The notes beneath the pieces are model-generated. The model was given only the letters and a program-made list of their open reading frames with translations. It searched no databases and was not told where the DNA came from. A program made the translations under genes and the position numbers. This document shows, in pieces, positions 33,908 to 42,780 of a DNA stretch of 64,000 bases; position 1 is the first letter of the stretch; each line of letters starts with the position of its first letter. Location: NCBI RefSeq assembly GCF_010435915.1, contig NZ_JAAFZH010000003.1, positions 186,001 to 250,000 on the forward strand. Reading direction: 5' to 3'. The DNA is from Spirosoma terrae. GTDB taxonomy: Bacteria > Bacteroidota > Bacteroidia > Cytophagales > Spirosomataceae.

Positions 33908-35077
33908 ATGCTGATTCGTTATGGCGTTGCATTAAGTTGTTTTTTCGGCGCACTGGTCGTACAGGCCCAGCCAAATCCAGCGCGACCAGATCTCTGCCAG
34001 GGGGCGTATTTTACCGAAGAACAGGGAGCTGAGGCTTTGCGCACCTTCGCCGGAACGTATCACGATAAGGCGACCTGGGAAAAACGCGCTGGCCTGATTC
34101 GACAAGGCATTCGCGAGGGAATGAAGCTGCCCGCAAAGCCCGCATTTGCGCCACTCAAACCCATTCGGCATAGTCTACGAAAACTGAATGGCTATACAGT
34201 AGAGAACGTAGCGTTTGAAAGCATTCCTGGCTTCTGGGTTACGGGTAATCTGTATCGTCCCTTGAAGACTACTGGAAAGTCGGCCGCTATCCTTTGTCCA
34301 CACGGGCACACGGCTAATCAGGATGCTCGTTTTGTTGAACAAACCCAGCAGCGATGTGCAACAATGGCACGAATGGGAGCCGTTGTATTCGTTTATGACA
34401 TGCTTGGTTATGGCGATTCGAAACAGTGTACCCATAAAGTTCCGAAGGCATTAACGCTACAAACACTGAATGGACTGAGAGCCCTTGATTTTCTGACTAG
34501 TCTGCCAGACGTTGATACGAAGCGAATTGGTATGTCGGGTGAATCGGGTGGGGGAACGCAAACGTTTTTGCTGACAGCACTCGATCAGCGTATCCACGTA
34601 TCGGTGCCAGTGGTTATGGTGTCGTCGTACTTTTTCGGCGGTTGTGTTTGTGAGAGCGGTATGCCGATCCATAAACGACCAACGCACCAGACCAGCAATG
34701 TAGAACTAGCTGCACTGGCCGCTCCACGGCCTATGTTGTTGGTGTCGGATGGGAAAGACTGGACAAAGCATACACCTGAAGTAGAGTTCCCCTATATACG
34801 TACCATTTACGGCTACTACGATGCAACATATCGGTTGGAGAACGTACATCTGCCGGCCGAAGGGCATGATTATGGCCCGAACAAGCGCATTGCTGCCTAT
34901 GCATTTCTGGCTAAGCAGCTGCAGCTAGATCTGAATCGCGTTCTAAAAGATGGGAAAATTGATGAATCCATCAATACGTTGTTAAAACCAGACGAGTTAC
35001 AGGTATTCAACGCTGACCATCCCCGGCCTGCCAGTGCCGCCATGGGCGACGATGCGGTTATGGCTTTGCTAAAATAG
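33908..35077 (+). CDS. Exported alpha/beta hydrolase (acetylxylan-esterase-like), 389 aa
   Basis: A secreted serine hydrolase. ATG 33908 is chosen because it yields the signal peptide MLIRYGVALSCFFGALVVQA; the longer frame from 33833 adds a non-signal leader. The alpha/beta-hydrolase core has the oxyanion region AAILCPHGHT, the nucleophile elbow MSGESGGGTQ, and a late LPAEGHDYG carrying the catalytic His. Family neighbours include acetylxylan esterases and dienelactone-hydrolase-like enzymes. It probably cleaves esters on polysaccharides or related substrates in the periplasm. It lies alone on the plus strand after the ABC permease. Confidence 0.82.
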   Translation: MLIRYGVALSCFFGALVVQAQPNPARPDLCQGAYFTEEQGAEALRTFAGTYHDKATWEKRAGLIRQGIREGMKLPAKPAFAPLKPIRHSLRKLNGYTVENVAFESIPGFWVTGNLYRPLKTTGKSAAILCPHGHTANQDARFVEQTQQRCATMARMGAVVFVYDMLGYGDSKQCTHKVPKALTLQTLNGLRALDFLTSLPDVDTKRIGMSGESGGGTQTFLLTALDQRIHVSVPVVMVSSYFFGGCVCESGMPIHKRPTHQTSNVELAALAAPRPMLLVSDGKDWTKHTPEVEFPYIRTIYGYYDATYRLENVHLPAEGHDYGPNKRIAAYAFLAKQLQLDLNRVLKDGKIDESINTLLKPDELQVFNADHPRPASAAMGDDAVMALLK

Positions 35078-35296
35078 GTTTTGTAGTGACGGTCAGAACG
35101 TTGACAGTAATCCTATTTAGTGAGCTGTAAACTGGCACAAAATTAATTGTAGTGATAGTCTACGGAATTTGTAGAAAATTGTGGACATGATTGATTGCGT
35201 TAAAAGTGTAATTTGTTGATTATCAGTATATGGCATGAAAATGGCCCAGTGGGAGGGAGTCAAATACATTACTAACACGCAAAACCACAATAAATC

Positions 35297-35971
35297 ATGG
35301 CAACGTTTGGAGAACGAATCGCAAATTTTTTTGGTGGCATAGATACCGAAACTCAGGAAGGGCTACAAAGCTTGTTTGTTAATGAACTGAAAGACATTTA
35401 TTATGCCGAGAAACAGGCCATAGATGCACTGGGCGAGCAGGCCGATGCCTCCACAACGGATGAAGTACGGAACGCTTTCCTGCTGCATCAGAATGAGACA
35501 CGCAACCAGGTATCGAGGCTTGAGCAGGTTTTCAACAGTATTGGCATTGATGTAGAAGAGGGTTCCTGCGATGCCATCGACGGACTGGTAGATGATGCAC
35601 AACGTATTGTATCAAATACGGATTCTGGCTCGCTAACCCGTGATGCCGGGCTGATCATTGCCGGTCAGAAAATAGAGCACCACGAAATAGCGGCCTATGG
35701 GTCAGTTGTTACATTGGCGCAGGTTCTTGGCTATCAGGAAGCTGCCCGACTCCTACAGCAAACGCTGGACGAAGAGAAAAATGCGGATAAAAAATTAACC
35801 ATCTTGGCGGAGTCGTTCATAAACAATCGGGCCGCTTCTGAGAGCGACGATACGTATCGGAATGATCGGGATCGGACCGATTATACGGAGCAGCGTAGTG
35901 TTGTTAACCCAGATGGTACCCGCTACGATACGGGCAGTTCAACCACAAGAGGTGATTCATTTACGATCTGA
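35297..35971 (+). CDS. DUF892 (YciE/YciF-like) ferritin-like protein, 224 aa
   Basis: A stress-associated, ferritin-like helical protein. Residues 15-170 match the DUF892 four-helix fold: LQSLFVNELKDIYYAEKQAIDAL, then QKIEHHEIAAYGSVVTLAQVLG and LQQTLDEEKNADKKL. The Glu/His residues fit a di-iron site. The tail (about 175-224) is low complexity, rich in Asp, Arg, Ser and Thr, and probably disordered. The family is linked to osmotic and general stress. It stands as a single gene closed by a very strong bidirectional hairpin, facing a small acidic protein gene. Confidence 0.9.
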   Translation: MATFGERIANFFGGIDTETQEGLQSLFVNELKDIYYAEKQAIDALGEQADASTTDEVRNAFLLHQNETRNQVSRLEQVFNSIGIDVEEGSCDAIDGLVDDAQRIVSNTDSGSLTRDAGLIIAGQKIEHHEIAAYGSVVTLAQVLGYQEAARLLQQTLDEEKNADKKLTILAESFINNRAASESDDTYRNDRDRTDYTEQRSVVNPDGTRYDTGSSTTRGDSFTI

Positions 35972-35977
35972 GCAGAT

Positions 35978-36035
35978 AGTCAGTGACAAAAAAGTCCCTT
36001 CATTCGTGAATGAAGGGACTTTTTTGTCACTGACT
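35978..36035. terminator. Very long bidirectional terminator
   Basis: A perfect 28-bp inverted repeat (35978-36005 and 36008-36035) separated by 2 nt. Internal runs of six A and six T give T-tails to a shorter GC stem in both directions. It serves the convergent genes on either side. Confidence 0.9.
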
Positions 36036-36048
36036 CTGGAAAAGAACC

Positions 36049-36369
36049 TTAGTTTGAATAATCAGTATCTTCTGGATCGTCTTCAGTACCGTCGTTATTA
36101 CCTAGTGAGTCGCCATTGCCATAATTATCGACATCGGGTTCCATGTTAGGGCTACCTGATGCGGCTCCTGTTCCTTTGTTGATCGTGGCTGAATCCTGCT
36201 CGTCGGTTGGCGTTGTTGGCATCGAATGAGCATCGCCCGACAGATCAGTCGGACTATAGTCGTCGTTTAACATGCCAGCTTCGTCGGGTGTTTGCATCGG
36301 CCCATCTGTATCAGGGCGGTAGGTTTGGGACTGGCCATTGAGCATGGCATCCTGATTCGTGTTTTCCAT
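36049..36369 (-). CDS. Small acidic disordered protein, 106 aa
   Basis: A hydrophilic protein with no predicted fold: rich in Asp, Gly, Asn, Thr, Pro and Ser, and strongly acidic at the C-terminus (GTEDDPEDTDYSN). I chose ATG 36369 (MENTNQDAM). A longer frame from 36429 would add a hydrophobic leader (MAHQLSIAWAMSATLLLLNF) that could be a signal peptide, so an exported form is possible. No homologous family is recognised. It shares a bidirectional terminator with the DUF892 stress protein, hinting at a common stress context. Some hydrophilin-like stress proteins have similar composition. Confidence 0.55.
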   Translation of the reverse strand: MENTNQDAMLNGQSQTYRPDTDGPMQTPDEAGMLNDDYSPTDLSGDAHSMPTTPTDEQDSATINKGTGAASGSPNMEPDVDNYGNGDSLGNNDGTEDDPEDTDYSN

Positions 36370-36446
36370 AAAGTTGAGAAGAAGTAATGTAGCGCTCATG
36401 GCCCACGCGATCGATAATTGGTGAGCCATGAGCTAATTGTTACGTA

Positions 36447-36881
36447 TTAACCGCGTGTAAATACTTCCCAAAGCCGGTTGTTCAGCTTGCCGATAGACAT
36501 TTTGATGTCCTGGGTGGACGTATGAACTGTAAAAGCAGCAAACTGATTCGTTGACGACGGAAGGGGTTCAATCCGAATGCTGCGACTGGCTGACCAGCGT
36601 TCGGCTAAGCCACGTACGGAAGCTGTTAACCGCACGCCCGCATCCAGTAGCGTGATCTGACAATTCTCCGGGAAATGCGCCAAATCCTGAGCGAAGCGTT
36701 GTAGTTGATTGGCATCGAACCACGACAACGTTGGTACGTGCAGTTGCGTTGTTTTACGGTCCTTACGTAAGAGGAGTCGTAAGGATAAGGATGATTTGCC
36801 ACTCGATGTTCCTGCCAGCACCTGAAGGTCGAGAATTTCCAGAGGGGCTGTTTCGGAAGCAGTAGCCAGTTCAATATTCAT
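36447..36881 (-). CDS. Hypothetical protein, 144 aa
   Basis: A soluble protein of unknown family. I chose ATG 36881 (MNIELATASETAPLEILDLQVL). The extension to 36923 adds residues unlike the rest. The sequence alternates beta-type segments (SLSLRLLLRKDRKTTQLHVPTL, then NCQITLLDAGVRLTASVRGL) and ends NRLWEVFTRG. It has no signal peptide or membrane helix, so it is probably cytosolic. It lies between the acidic protein gene and an SDR gene, all on the minus strand. The composition is balanced and there is no competing frame, which supports it as a real gene. Confidence 0.6.
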   Translation of the reverse strand: MNIELATASETAPLEILDLQVLAGTSSGKSSLSLRLLLRKDRKTTQLHVPTLSWFDANQLQRFAQDLAHFPENCQITLLDAGVRLTASVRGLAERWSASRSIRIEPLPSSTNQFAAFTVHTSTQDIKMSIGKLNNRLWEVFTRG

Positions 36882-36946
36882 AGGGAGAGATGAGGGAAAA
36901 TGTGTGAAGAGTAAACCGAACAAAGATATGGCTTGTTTTCTCTTCT

Positions 36947-37696
36947 TTACACATAGATCATCTTCCGACTCATGCCACCGTCCACTACGAAGTTCTGACC
37001 GGTGATAAAATTATTTTCCGGCGCGATTAAAAACAGAATCATCCGGGCAATATCGTCGGCCAGACCTACTCGTCCCGCTGGGTGCTGGGCGTGATCTTCG
37101 GGGCGAAGTTCGTCTGATTTGGCTTTGGATTTTTTCTTTAAGGCCGTTACGTCGATCCAGCCGGGGCTAATAGCGTTTACCCGAATATCGGGTCCAAGAC
37201 TAACGGCGAGTGAATGGGTAAGAGCCAGAATGCCCCCTTTGCTGGCAGAGTAGGGTAACGTATCAGGTTCAGACTGAAAAGCCCGTGTTGACCCCATATT
37301 GATGATACTGCCTTTTTGCAAGGCCAGGTATTGGGCCGTATGCTTGGCACAGAGAAAAGACCCTGTCAGGTTGGTACCAATAACCCGATTCCATTCATCA
37401 AGTGTTAATCGATCAATTGATTTTTCGATCATAATAGCCGCGTTATTAATTAACGCATCGATCTGGCCAAAATGCGAAAATGTTTGCTCGGCTGCTTTAC
37501 GAACATTTACCTCGCTGGAAACATCGCAGCTTACGAAGAGAATCTGGGCCGATGAGGCTTTAAACGCTTCTTTAAGTTCGGCTAACGCTTCGGTATCCGA
37601 TTCCCAGATTGCCACTCGATAGCCATGTGTAAGTAAATACTGTGTGGTTACGCGACCAATACCCTGGCCGCCACCGGTGATGATAGCTGTTTTCAT
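36947..37696 (-). CDS. Short-chain dehydrogenase/reductase, 249 aa
   Basis: A classical SDR oxidoreductase using NAD(P)H. The Rossmann glycine motif is TGGGQGIG (residues 7-14), NNAA lies at 84-87, and the catalytic Ser136 and Tyr149-Lys153 (YSASKGG) are in place. The C-terminal INAISPGW and TGQNFVVDGGMSRKM motifs are usual for the glucose-1-dehydrogenase-like group. ATG 37696 starts the Rossmann strand MKTAIITGG, while an earlier frame start at 37747 is unlikely. It is divergent from the histone-deacetylase-like gene with 110 bp between starts. The substrate is unknown. Confidence 0.92.
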   Translation of the reverse strand: MKTAIITGGGQGIGRVTTQYLLTHGYRVAIWESDTEALAELKEAFKASSAQILFVSCDVSSEVNVRKAAEQTFSHFGQIDALINNAAIMIEKSIDRLTLDEWNRVIGTNLTGSFLCAKHTAQYLALQKGSIINMGSTRAFQSEPDTLPYSASKGGILALTHSLAVSLGPDIRVNAISPGWIDVTALKKKSKAKSDELRPEDHAQHPAGRVGLADDIARMILFLIAPENNFITGQNFVVDGGMSRKMIYV

Positions 37697-37806
37697 AGAA
37701 GTTGGATAAACCCTAGAAACGTCCAAATCGTATAAGATTGGTAACACAATTTGATGATATTAGGTTAAGTAAGCCGTATCCTTATCGAACGGGCTACTTT
37801 TGCTCC

Positions 37807-38709
37807 ATGCTTCGAATTGCTTTTTCGCCGGTTTATCGGCTCCGTTTACCTGAAGGCCATCGCTTTCCCATGCTTAAGTATGAATTAATTCATGAGCAGT
37901 TGCTGTATGAGGGTACTTGTACGGAGGCTAACTTTTTTGCGCCCCTTCCGGTTGACGATCGCTGGGTCTTGGGCGTACATACAGCGGAGTACGTTACGGC
38001 TCTAAAAACACAGACCGTATCACCGTCGATGATGCGTCGGATTGGGTTTCCGCTTACGCCTGAGCTTATTGAACGCGAATGGATTATTACGCAGGGAACA
38101 ATTGACTGTACGCAGATTGCTTATCGGGACGGCATCGCTATGAACGTAGCGGGAGGAACGCACCATGCCTTTCCGGATCGGGGAGAGGGATTCTGTCTTC
38201 TGAATGATGTTGGGGTTGCGGCTCACTATCTGCTGGAGACGAAGCAGGCAAAAAAAATACTCGTCATCGATTTAGATGTGCATCAGGGCAATGGCACAGC
38301 GGTTATGTTTCAGCAGGAGCCTCGCGTTGTTACGTTCAGTATGCATGGAAAAGACAACTATCCGCTTCGGAAAGAGCAGTCTGATCTGGATATTGAGCTG
38401 CCCACAGGAACCGACGACCAGCTTTATCTAACGACACTGTATGATACGTTACCGGGTCTAATCAAGCGGGAGCGCCCCGATTTTTTGTTTTATATCTCAG
38501 GGGTAGATATTCTGGAGTCTGATCGGTTAGGCAAATTACAGGTGAGTCGGGCAGGGTGCCGGGAGCGTGATGTGTTTGTTTTCGAACAGGCTCTCCAGTT
38601 TGGTTTGCCGATTGTAGTGTCAATGGGAGGGGGGTATTCGCCCAGGTTGACGGATATTGTCGAAGCGCACTGCAATACGTATCGGGTGGCAACAGATTTA
38701 TTCTTTTAA
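37807..38709 (+). CDS. Histone-deacetylase-family hydrolase, 300 aa
   Basis: A class-II-like bacterial deacetylase of the HDAC/AcuC superfamily, hydrolysing acetyl-amide or related bonds using zinc. The active site is visible: the His pair in GGTHHAFPDRGEGFC (His119/His120), the zinc-binding DLDVHQGNGT (Asp157, His159), and a late GVDILESDRLGKL with the third ligand. The C-terminal SMGGGYSPR matches the family glycine loop. ATG 37807 (MLRIAFSPVYRL) is preferred over 37738. It lies divergent from the SDR and ends at a bidirectional terminator. The physiological substrate (acetylpolyamine, acetoin-related or protein) cannot be told. Confidence 0.92.
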   Translation: MLRIAFSPVYRLRLPEGHRFPMLKYELIHEQLLYEGTCTEANFFAPLPVDDRWVLGVHTAEYVTALKTQTVSPSMMRRIGFPLTPELIEREWIITQGTIDCTQIAYRDGIAMNVAGGTHHAFPDRGEGFCLLNDVGVAAHYLLETKQAKKILVIDLDVHQGNGTAVMFQQEPRVVTFSMHGKDNYPLRKEQSDLDIELPTGTDDQLYLTTLYDTLPGLIKRERPDFLFYISGVDILESDRLGKLQVSRAGCRERDVFVFEQALQFGLPIVVSMGGGYSPRLTDIVEAHCNTYRVATDLFF

Positions 38710-38755
38710 TAACAAAACAGGTCGTCTTACCTGAGTAAAACGACCTGTTTTGTTA
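38710..38755. terminator. Bidirectional terminator between HDAC-like and LuxR-type genes
   Basis: Perfect 16-bp arms (38710-38725 and 38740-38755) around 14 nt. The outer part is A/T-rich so that each strand has a T-run after the GC core. It closes two convergent genes. Confidence 0.85.
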
Positions 38756-38846
38756 GATGGGCACTTGGTAACGGTGTGGATAAAAGCTATACAAAGCTAG
38801 TTTGCTCCGGTTTGGTGGGCAATACCCTAATCCGGGTATTTTGTGG

Positions 38847-39494
38847 TTACAAACCCATATCGACGGCGAAACGAACTAACTCAACAACGGTACTTACGCC
38901 GAGTTTGGCATGTATATTTTTGCGGTGCGTTTCTATTGTATGCTGGCTTAGGTGAATCCTGTCGGCAATTTGCGGGCTGCTTAAACCCTCCTTTATATAA
39001 CGAATGATCTCTACCTCCCGGGGCGACAGCTTGTATTTCTTCAGAAAAATATCGCCGGAATGATTACTAAACTGCTTTTCGTCGGCTAGCTTGGGGTCGA
39101 AGTAGGGGATTCCGGTAGCAACCGATCGGATGGCCGTTAAAAGTTCGTCTTTGGTAGAGGTTTTGAGCATATAGCCCATAGCTCCGGCTTTTCGGAAGTC
39201 ATCGATGTGGCGTTTATCGCCATACATAGTCAGAATCAAAATCTGTTGCTTGCCAAGCTGCGTCGTCAGTTGTCGGGTTAATTCAAGACCATCAATTTCG
39301 GGCATATTAAAGTCAATGATCAGCACGTCGGGCTTCAGCTTAATGACCTGATCAATGGCTTCACGGCTGTAATAAATATGGCTTAGAATCGAAAGGTCAG
39401 GTACATCGGCCAGCATCAAACCAAGACCATCGCTGAAGAGTCGATGATCATCAATGATTACTATTGTTGTTCGATTGGATTCTGGTTGAGTCAT
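38847..39494 (-). CDS. LuxR/NarL-type response regulator, 215 aa
   Basis: The output regulator of the propeller histidine kinase. The receiver domain (residues 10-125) has IVIIDDHRLF, phospho-acceptor Asp61 in VLIIDFNMPEIDGL, and AMGYMLKTS with the conserved Lys. The LuxR-type HTH (about 148-210) includes LSPREVEIIRYIKEGLSSPQIADRI and HTIETHRKNIHAKLGV. I chose ATG 39494 (MTQPESNR). It overlaps the kinase's 3' end by 44 bp, indicating translational coupling. Targets are not visible nearby. Confidence 0.93.
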   Translation of the reverse strand: MTQPESNRTTIVIIDDHRLFSDGLGLMLADVPDLSILSHIYYSREAIDQVIKLKPDVLIIDFNMPEIDGLELTRQLTTQLGKQQILILTMYGDKRHIDDFRKAGAMGYMLKTSTKDELLTAIRSVATGIPYFDPKLADEKQFSNHSGDIFLKKYKLSPREVEIIRYIKEGLSSPQIADRIHLSQHTIETHRKNIHAKLGVSTVVELVRFAVDMGL

Positions 39495-42400
39495 AAGGAA
39501 CGTCGAGCATAACAATATAACTCTCTTCGTTACTATCTGTTATGAACTCGGCCTGCAGGTATTCGGCGCGATAATTTATGTTTTTTTGCCCGATTCCTGT
39601 CCTTATTTGATCAGAAAAAAACGTACTTCCAGGATTAGTAGCCAATGGTGTTTCGATTAGTATACTTAACTGCTGTGGATGGTAGCCTAATTGAACGATT
39701 GCCATACCTTCTCCGCCGTGTTTAAGCGCGTTCTGTACCAGCTCAGCAATGATTCGATAAACAACCAGCTCGCGTTCGGGTTTCAGACGACAAACGGTAC
39801 CGAACAGGATAAACTCGAAATTTATTCGGGATGAGCTGTTGACCCGTTTAACGAGTTGAGCCACTACGTCTGGCAACGGGTACTTTTCAAATTCAATGGG
39901 CATCAGATCGTGGGTAATCGTTCTGAGATCATTGCTGGCTTTATCAATCAGGTCATAGGCACGTATCACTTCCGGAATACTGGCTACGTTCTCAATACGT
40001 TCTTTCGCTAATTCCAGCGACCCTTTAATGGTGGCTAAGGTATTGCCCAGATCGTCGTGCAGATCGCGGGCAATACGTCGACGTTCTTCTTCCTGCGTGG
40101 CCAGCGTATTACGTAGCAGTCGACGTTGCTGGGCAAGTTTCCGTTGATTGTAGGATATGATTGCGAAGGAAATGATGCCAAGGCCGATGAGTAAACCGGC
40201 CAGCCAGAACCACCAGCGTTTCCAGAACGGGGGTTGAATATGAATATGTAGTTCTGTGATGGGGGTAAACCGGCCTCCGGCGTCAATAGCTTTAGCCTGA
40301 AAGACGTAGTTGCCGGGCGAGAGATCGGTATAGCGCACCTGATTGGCATCCGTCAGCGGAATCCAATCCTGATCTATATCCAACAACCGATAAAAAAACT
40401 GATTTTTACCATTGCTGAAATAGTCGAGAGCGGCCAGGCCAATTGTAATGGTATTCTCTCGGTAAGAAAGCTGTACCTCTCGGGTTTCGCCAATAAATCC
40501 CTGCGATTTGTAGGGCTGATTGTTAACCTGAAAATTGACAATTCGGACAGGAACATTTGCCCGGAATGCTTCCAGCTGATCTGGTATAAAGTGATCCAGT
40601 CCATGAACGCCCCCAAAATAGAATGTTCCATCTGAACCGATCAGGGCAGCATGGCTATTATATTCCCGACCTTTCGTCGAAATTAAGGGACTGAATGAAT
40701 GGTTGTCCGGCGAAAATTTAACCAGACCGTTATTGGTACTAAGCCAAAAACGCCCTTTTCGATCTGGAAGTAGCTCATAAATGACATCGTCGGGTAATCC
40801 ATCCCGAATGGTGTAGGTCCGAGCCGCCCGCTTCGAAGCCGGGTCAAAACGGACCAGCCCCCGATCTGTGCATAGCCATAAACAACCACGAGCAGGATCA
40901 GGATGAATAGCCATGATGTTGTAGCCCGGCAACGTAGTGTATTGATAAATAAGGCGCCCTTGTTCATACATATAGACAACCAGGTCCTGATCCCGACGGC
41001 TTGCATAAAGTAGTTTCGTGGATGGGTCGAAATATAGACAGCCAAAATAAGTACCGTTCGGATCGGTCCGGCTGATAGGCTTCAAATCAGGATTGAGTAA
41101 GAATAGCCCCCCATACGTAGCATTAATGAATCGTTTATCGAGTAGCTCATAGAGGCCACGGGAGAAATGGCAATCAGGATCGTTACAAAGCGAATTCTGA
41201 ATGGAGATAAAACGATCGCTCTTTCGATCGTATTGAAGAAGGCCACGCAAACTGGCTACCAGAATTCGGTCGTCTTTTGTTCGGATAATATGGCGGACAT
41301 TATCTTCGGTTGTAACGCCATGATCCAATGTATAGGCGCGTATGGTTCCGTTTTTAGGATTATATAAACGGATGCCACCATCTACAGTACCGATCCAGAT
41401 TTTGCCATCATTGTCTTCGCATAGCCCTCTGATCGGGTGATTATTAAGGTCGGTAATATCGATCGGATTATCCGGGATTGTTTCAATCATATACGCATTG
41501 GGATAAATAACGTCTACCCCGAATGGATCACTATTGGTCCAGACCAGTCCCAGATTGTCGACGTATACGGCAGCAACCTGATTGGTCAATAATGAATTGG
41601 CGCTGGTAGAGCCGGGTGTTATTTCCCGCAGCAACCTCGTTTTATTGGGATCATATAGCCAGATACCTAGCCCTTCTGCCCCAATCCACCAGTTCCCGTT
41701 CTTATCTTCATCCATACTGACAAGCCGAAAGTTGGTGATGTTCGGTCGTATAGGATGGTGTCGAATCAATTGGGTTAACGTAGCGTCGAATTCAAGAATG
41801 CCATCTGGCCCTGCCAGACAGTAATTGCCATAATGCGGACCCGGTTTCTGGCAACGATGCAGTGATTGAAATAAGAGCGACTTCCGGGCCGGAGCAATGG
41901 CCTGATTGCTAAAAGACTGATCGGTTGACTGACCCGTCAGGAAGGTTTTAAGCTGATGGGTTTGGTAGTTGTACGTAGCAAAACCGGCAGGTAACAGGTA
42001 AACCAAAAACGTTTCGTTGGGGTGAAGGTCAATCCATTCAGTAGTAATGCTGAATTTGGGTTTTATGGATGGATTGATACGTTTTTTTTGGCCTGTCAGG
42101 TAGTTGAGTCGCATAATACCTTCCTGATTGCTGGCGTACCAAACCGTTGAGTCATCCGCAAAAAAAGGTTCCTGGAGGGCTGGCAGGCGTTTCCCCTGAG
42201 CATCAGTGGCGTAAATACGACGGAACGTATCAGTACGTCGGACGTATTGATTGAGACATTCTTCGGTACCGACCCACAGATCGCCGGAGGGAGCTTCGAC
42301 AATACCACGGACTTCACCTTTTCCAATCGTTGTAGAATCCTGCTCATCAAACAGGTAATTGGTAAAGCGGGCTCCATCAAATCGGTTCAAACCATTTTGA

Positions 42401-42555
42401 CTACTAATCCAGACAAATCCACGCGAGTCTTTCTTAATGTAATAGCAGGATCCTTGCGTTAGGCCATGACTAGTTGTCAGATGACGGATAGAAAAAGGAG
42501 ATTGTGCCTGGCTAGTATACGTTAAAAGGAATAATGCAAAAAATAACCAGCGCAT
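39451..42555 (-). CDS. Propeller-type sensor histidine kinase (HisKA_3), 1034 aa
   Basis: A large envelope sensor of the Bacteroidota two-component family. After a signal peptide (MRWLFFALFLLTYTSQA) comes a two-component-regulator beta-propeller of repeated blades (GLTQGSCYYIKKDSRGFVWISSQNGLNRFDG is the first, named here only as blade 1), a Y_Y_Y domain (about 690-770), a membrane helix (about 778-800), a HisKA_3 dimerisation domain with phospho-acceptor His833 in RDLHDDLGN, and a HATPase domain with N-box LVQNALKHGG. The G-box is shortened to TGIGQKNI. It is a two-part system, not a one-protein hybrid: no receiver or AraC domain is fused. The ligand is probably a periplasmic glycan or metabolite. 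Confidence 0.93.
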   Translation of the reverse strand: MRWLFFALFLLTYTSQAQSPFSIRHLTTSHGLTQGSCYYIKKDSRGFVWISSQNGLNRFDGARFTNYLFDEQDSTTIGKGEVRGIVEAPSGDLWVGTEECLNQYVRRTDTFRRIYATDAQGKRLPALQEPFFADDSTVWYASNQEGIMRLNYLTGQKKRINPSIKPKFSITTEWIDLHPNETFLVYLLPAGFATYNYQTHQLKTFLTGQSTDQSFSNQAIAPARKSLLFQSLHRCQKPGPHYGNYCLAGPDGILEFDATLTQLIRHHPIRPNITNFRLVSMDEDKNGNWWIGAEGLGIWLYDPNKTRLLREITPGSTSANSLLTNQVAAVYVDNLGLVWTNSDPFGVDVIYPNAYMIETIPDNPIDITDLNNHPIRGLCEDNDGKIWIGTVDGGIRLYNPKNGTIRAYTLDHGVTTEDNVRHIIRTKDDRILVASLRGLLQYDRKSDRFISIQNSLCNDPDCHFSRGLYELLDKRFINATYGGLFLLNPDLKPISRTDPNGTYFGCLYFDPSTKLLYASRRDQDLVVYMYEQGRLIYQYTTLPGYNIMAIHPDPARGCLWLCTDRGLVRFDPASKRAARTYTIRDGLPDDVIYELLPDRKGRFWLSTNNGLVKFSPDNHSFSPLISTKGREYNSHAALIGSDGTFYFGGVHGLDHFIPDQLEAFRANVPVRIVNFQVNNQPYKSQGFIGETREVQLSYRENTITIGLAALDYFSNGKNQFFYRLLDIDQDWIPLTDANQVRYTDLSPGNYVFQAKAIDAGGRFTPITELHIHIQPPFWKRWWFWLAGLLIGLGIISFAIISYNQRKLAQQRRLLRNTLATQEEERRRIARDLHDDLGNTLATIKGSLELAKERIENVASIPEVIRAYDLIDKASNDLRTITHDLMPIEFEKYPLPDVVAQLVKRVNSSSRINFEFILFGTVCRLKPERELVVYRIIAELVQNALKHGGEGMAIVQLGYHPQQLSILIETPLATNPGSTFFSDQIRTGIGQKNINYRAEYLQAEFITDSNEESYIVMLDVPYDSTRIQSNNNSNH

Positions 42556-42754
42556 GAGCGTATAATGATAACAGGAACGACCATAAAACTAAGGTAGAAA
42601 GCTGGTTTGTGAAATACCCGGAAAACGGTATCGGTTTGTTTCTGGCTGCTTGTTTGACAGAATTCGGTCGTATCTTGCTCCGTTAACTAAGTAGCCGATC
42701 AGCATGTCCCGCCCGTTTTATTCATCAGGAAAATAACGTAGCAGGCCATAGGTA

Positions 42755-42762
42755 TAAGTTTG
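42755..42762 (+). promoter_or_regulatory. Possible -7 element for the aldolase gene
   Basis: TAAGTTTG matches the Bacteroidota TAnnTTTG element exactly and ends 18 bp before the ATG. No -33 TTTG is evident at 19-23 bp, so confidence is low. Confidence 0.3.
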
Positions 42763-42780
42763 TTACGTTGTTGAGCCCAT

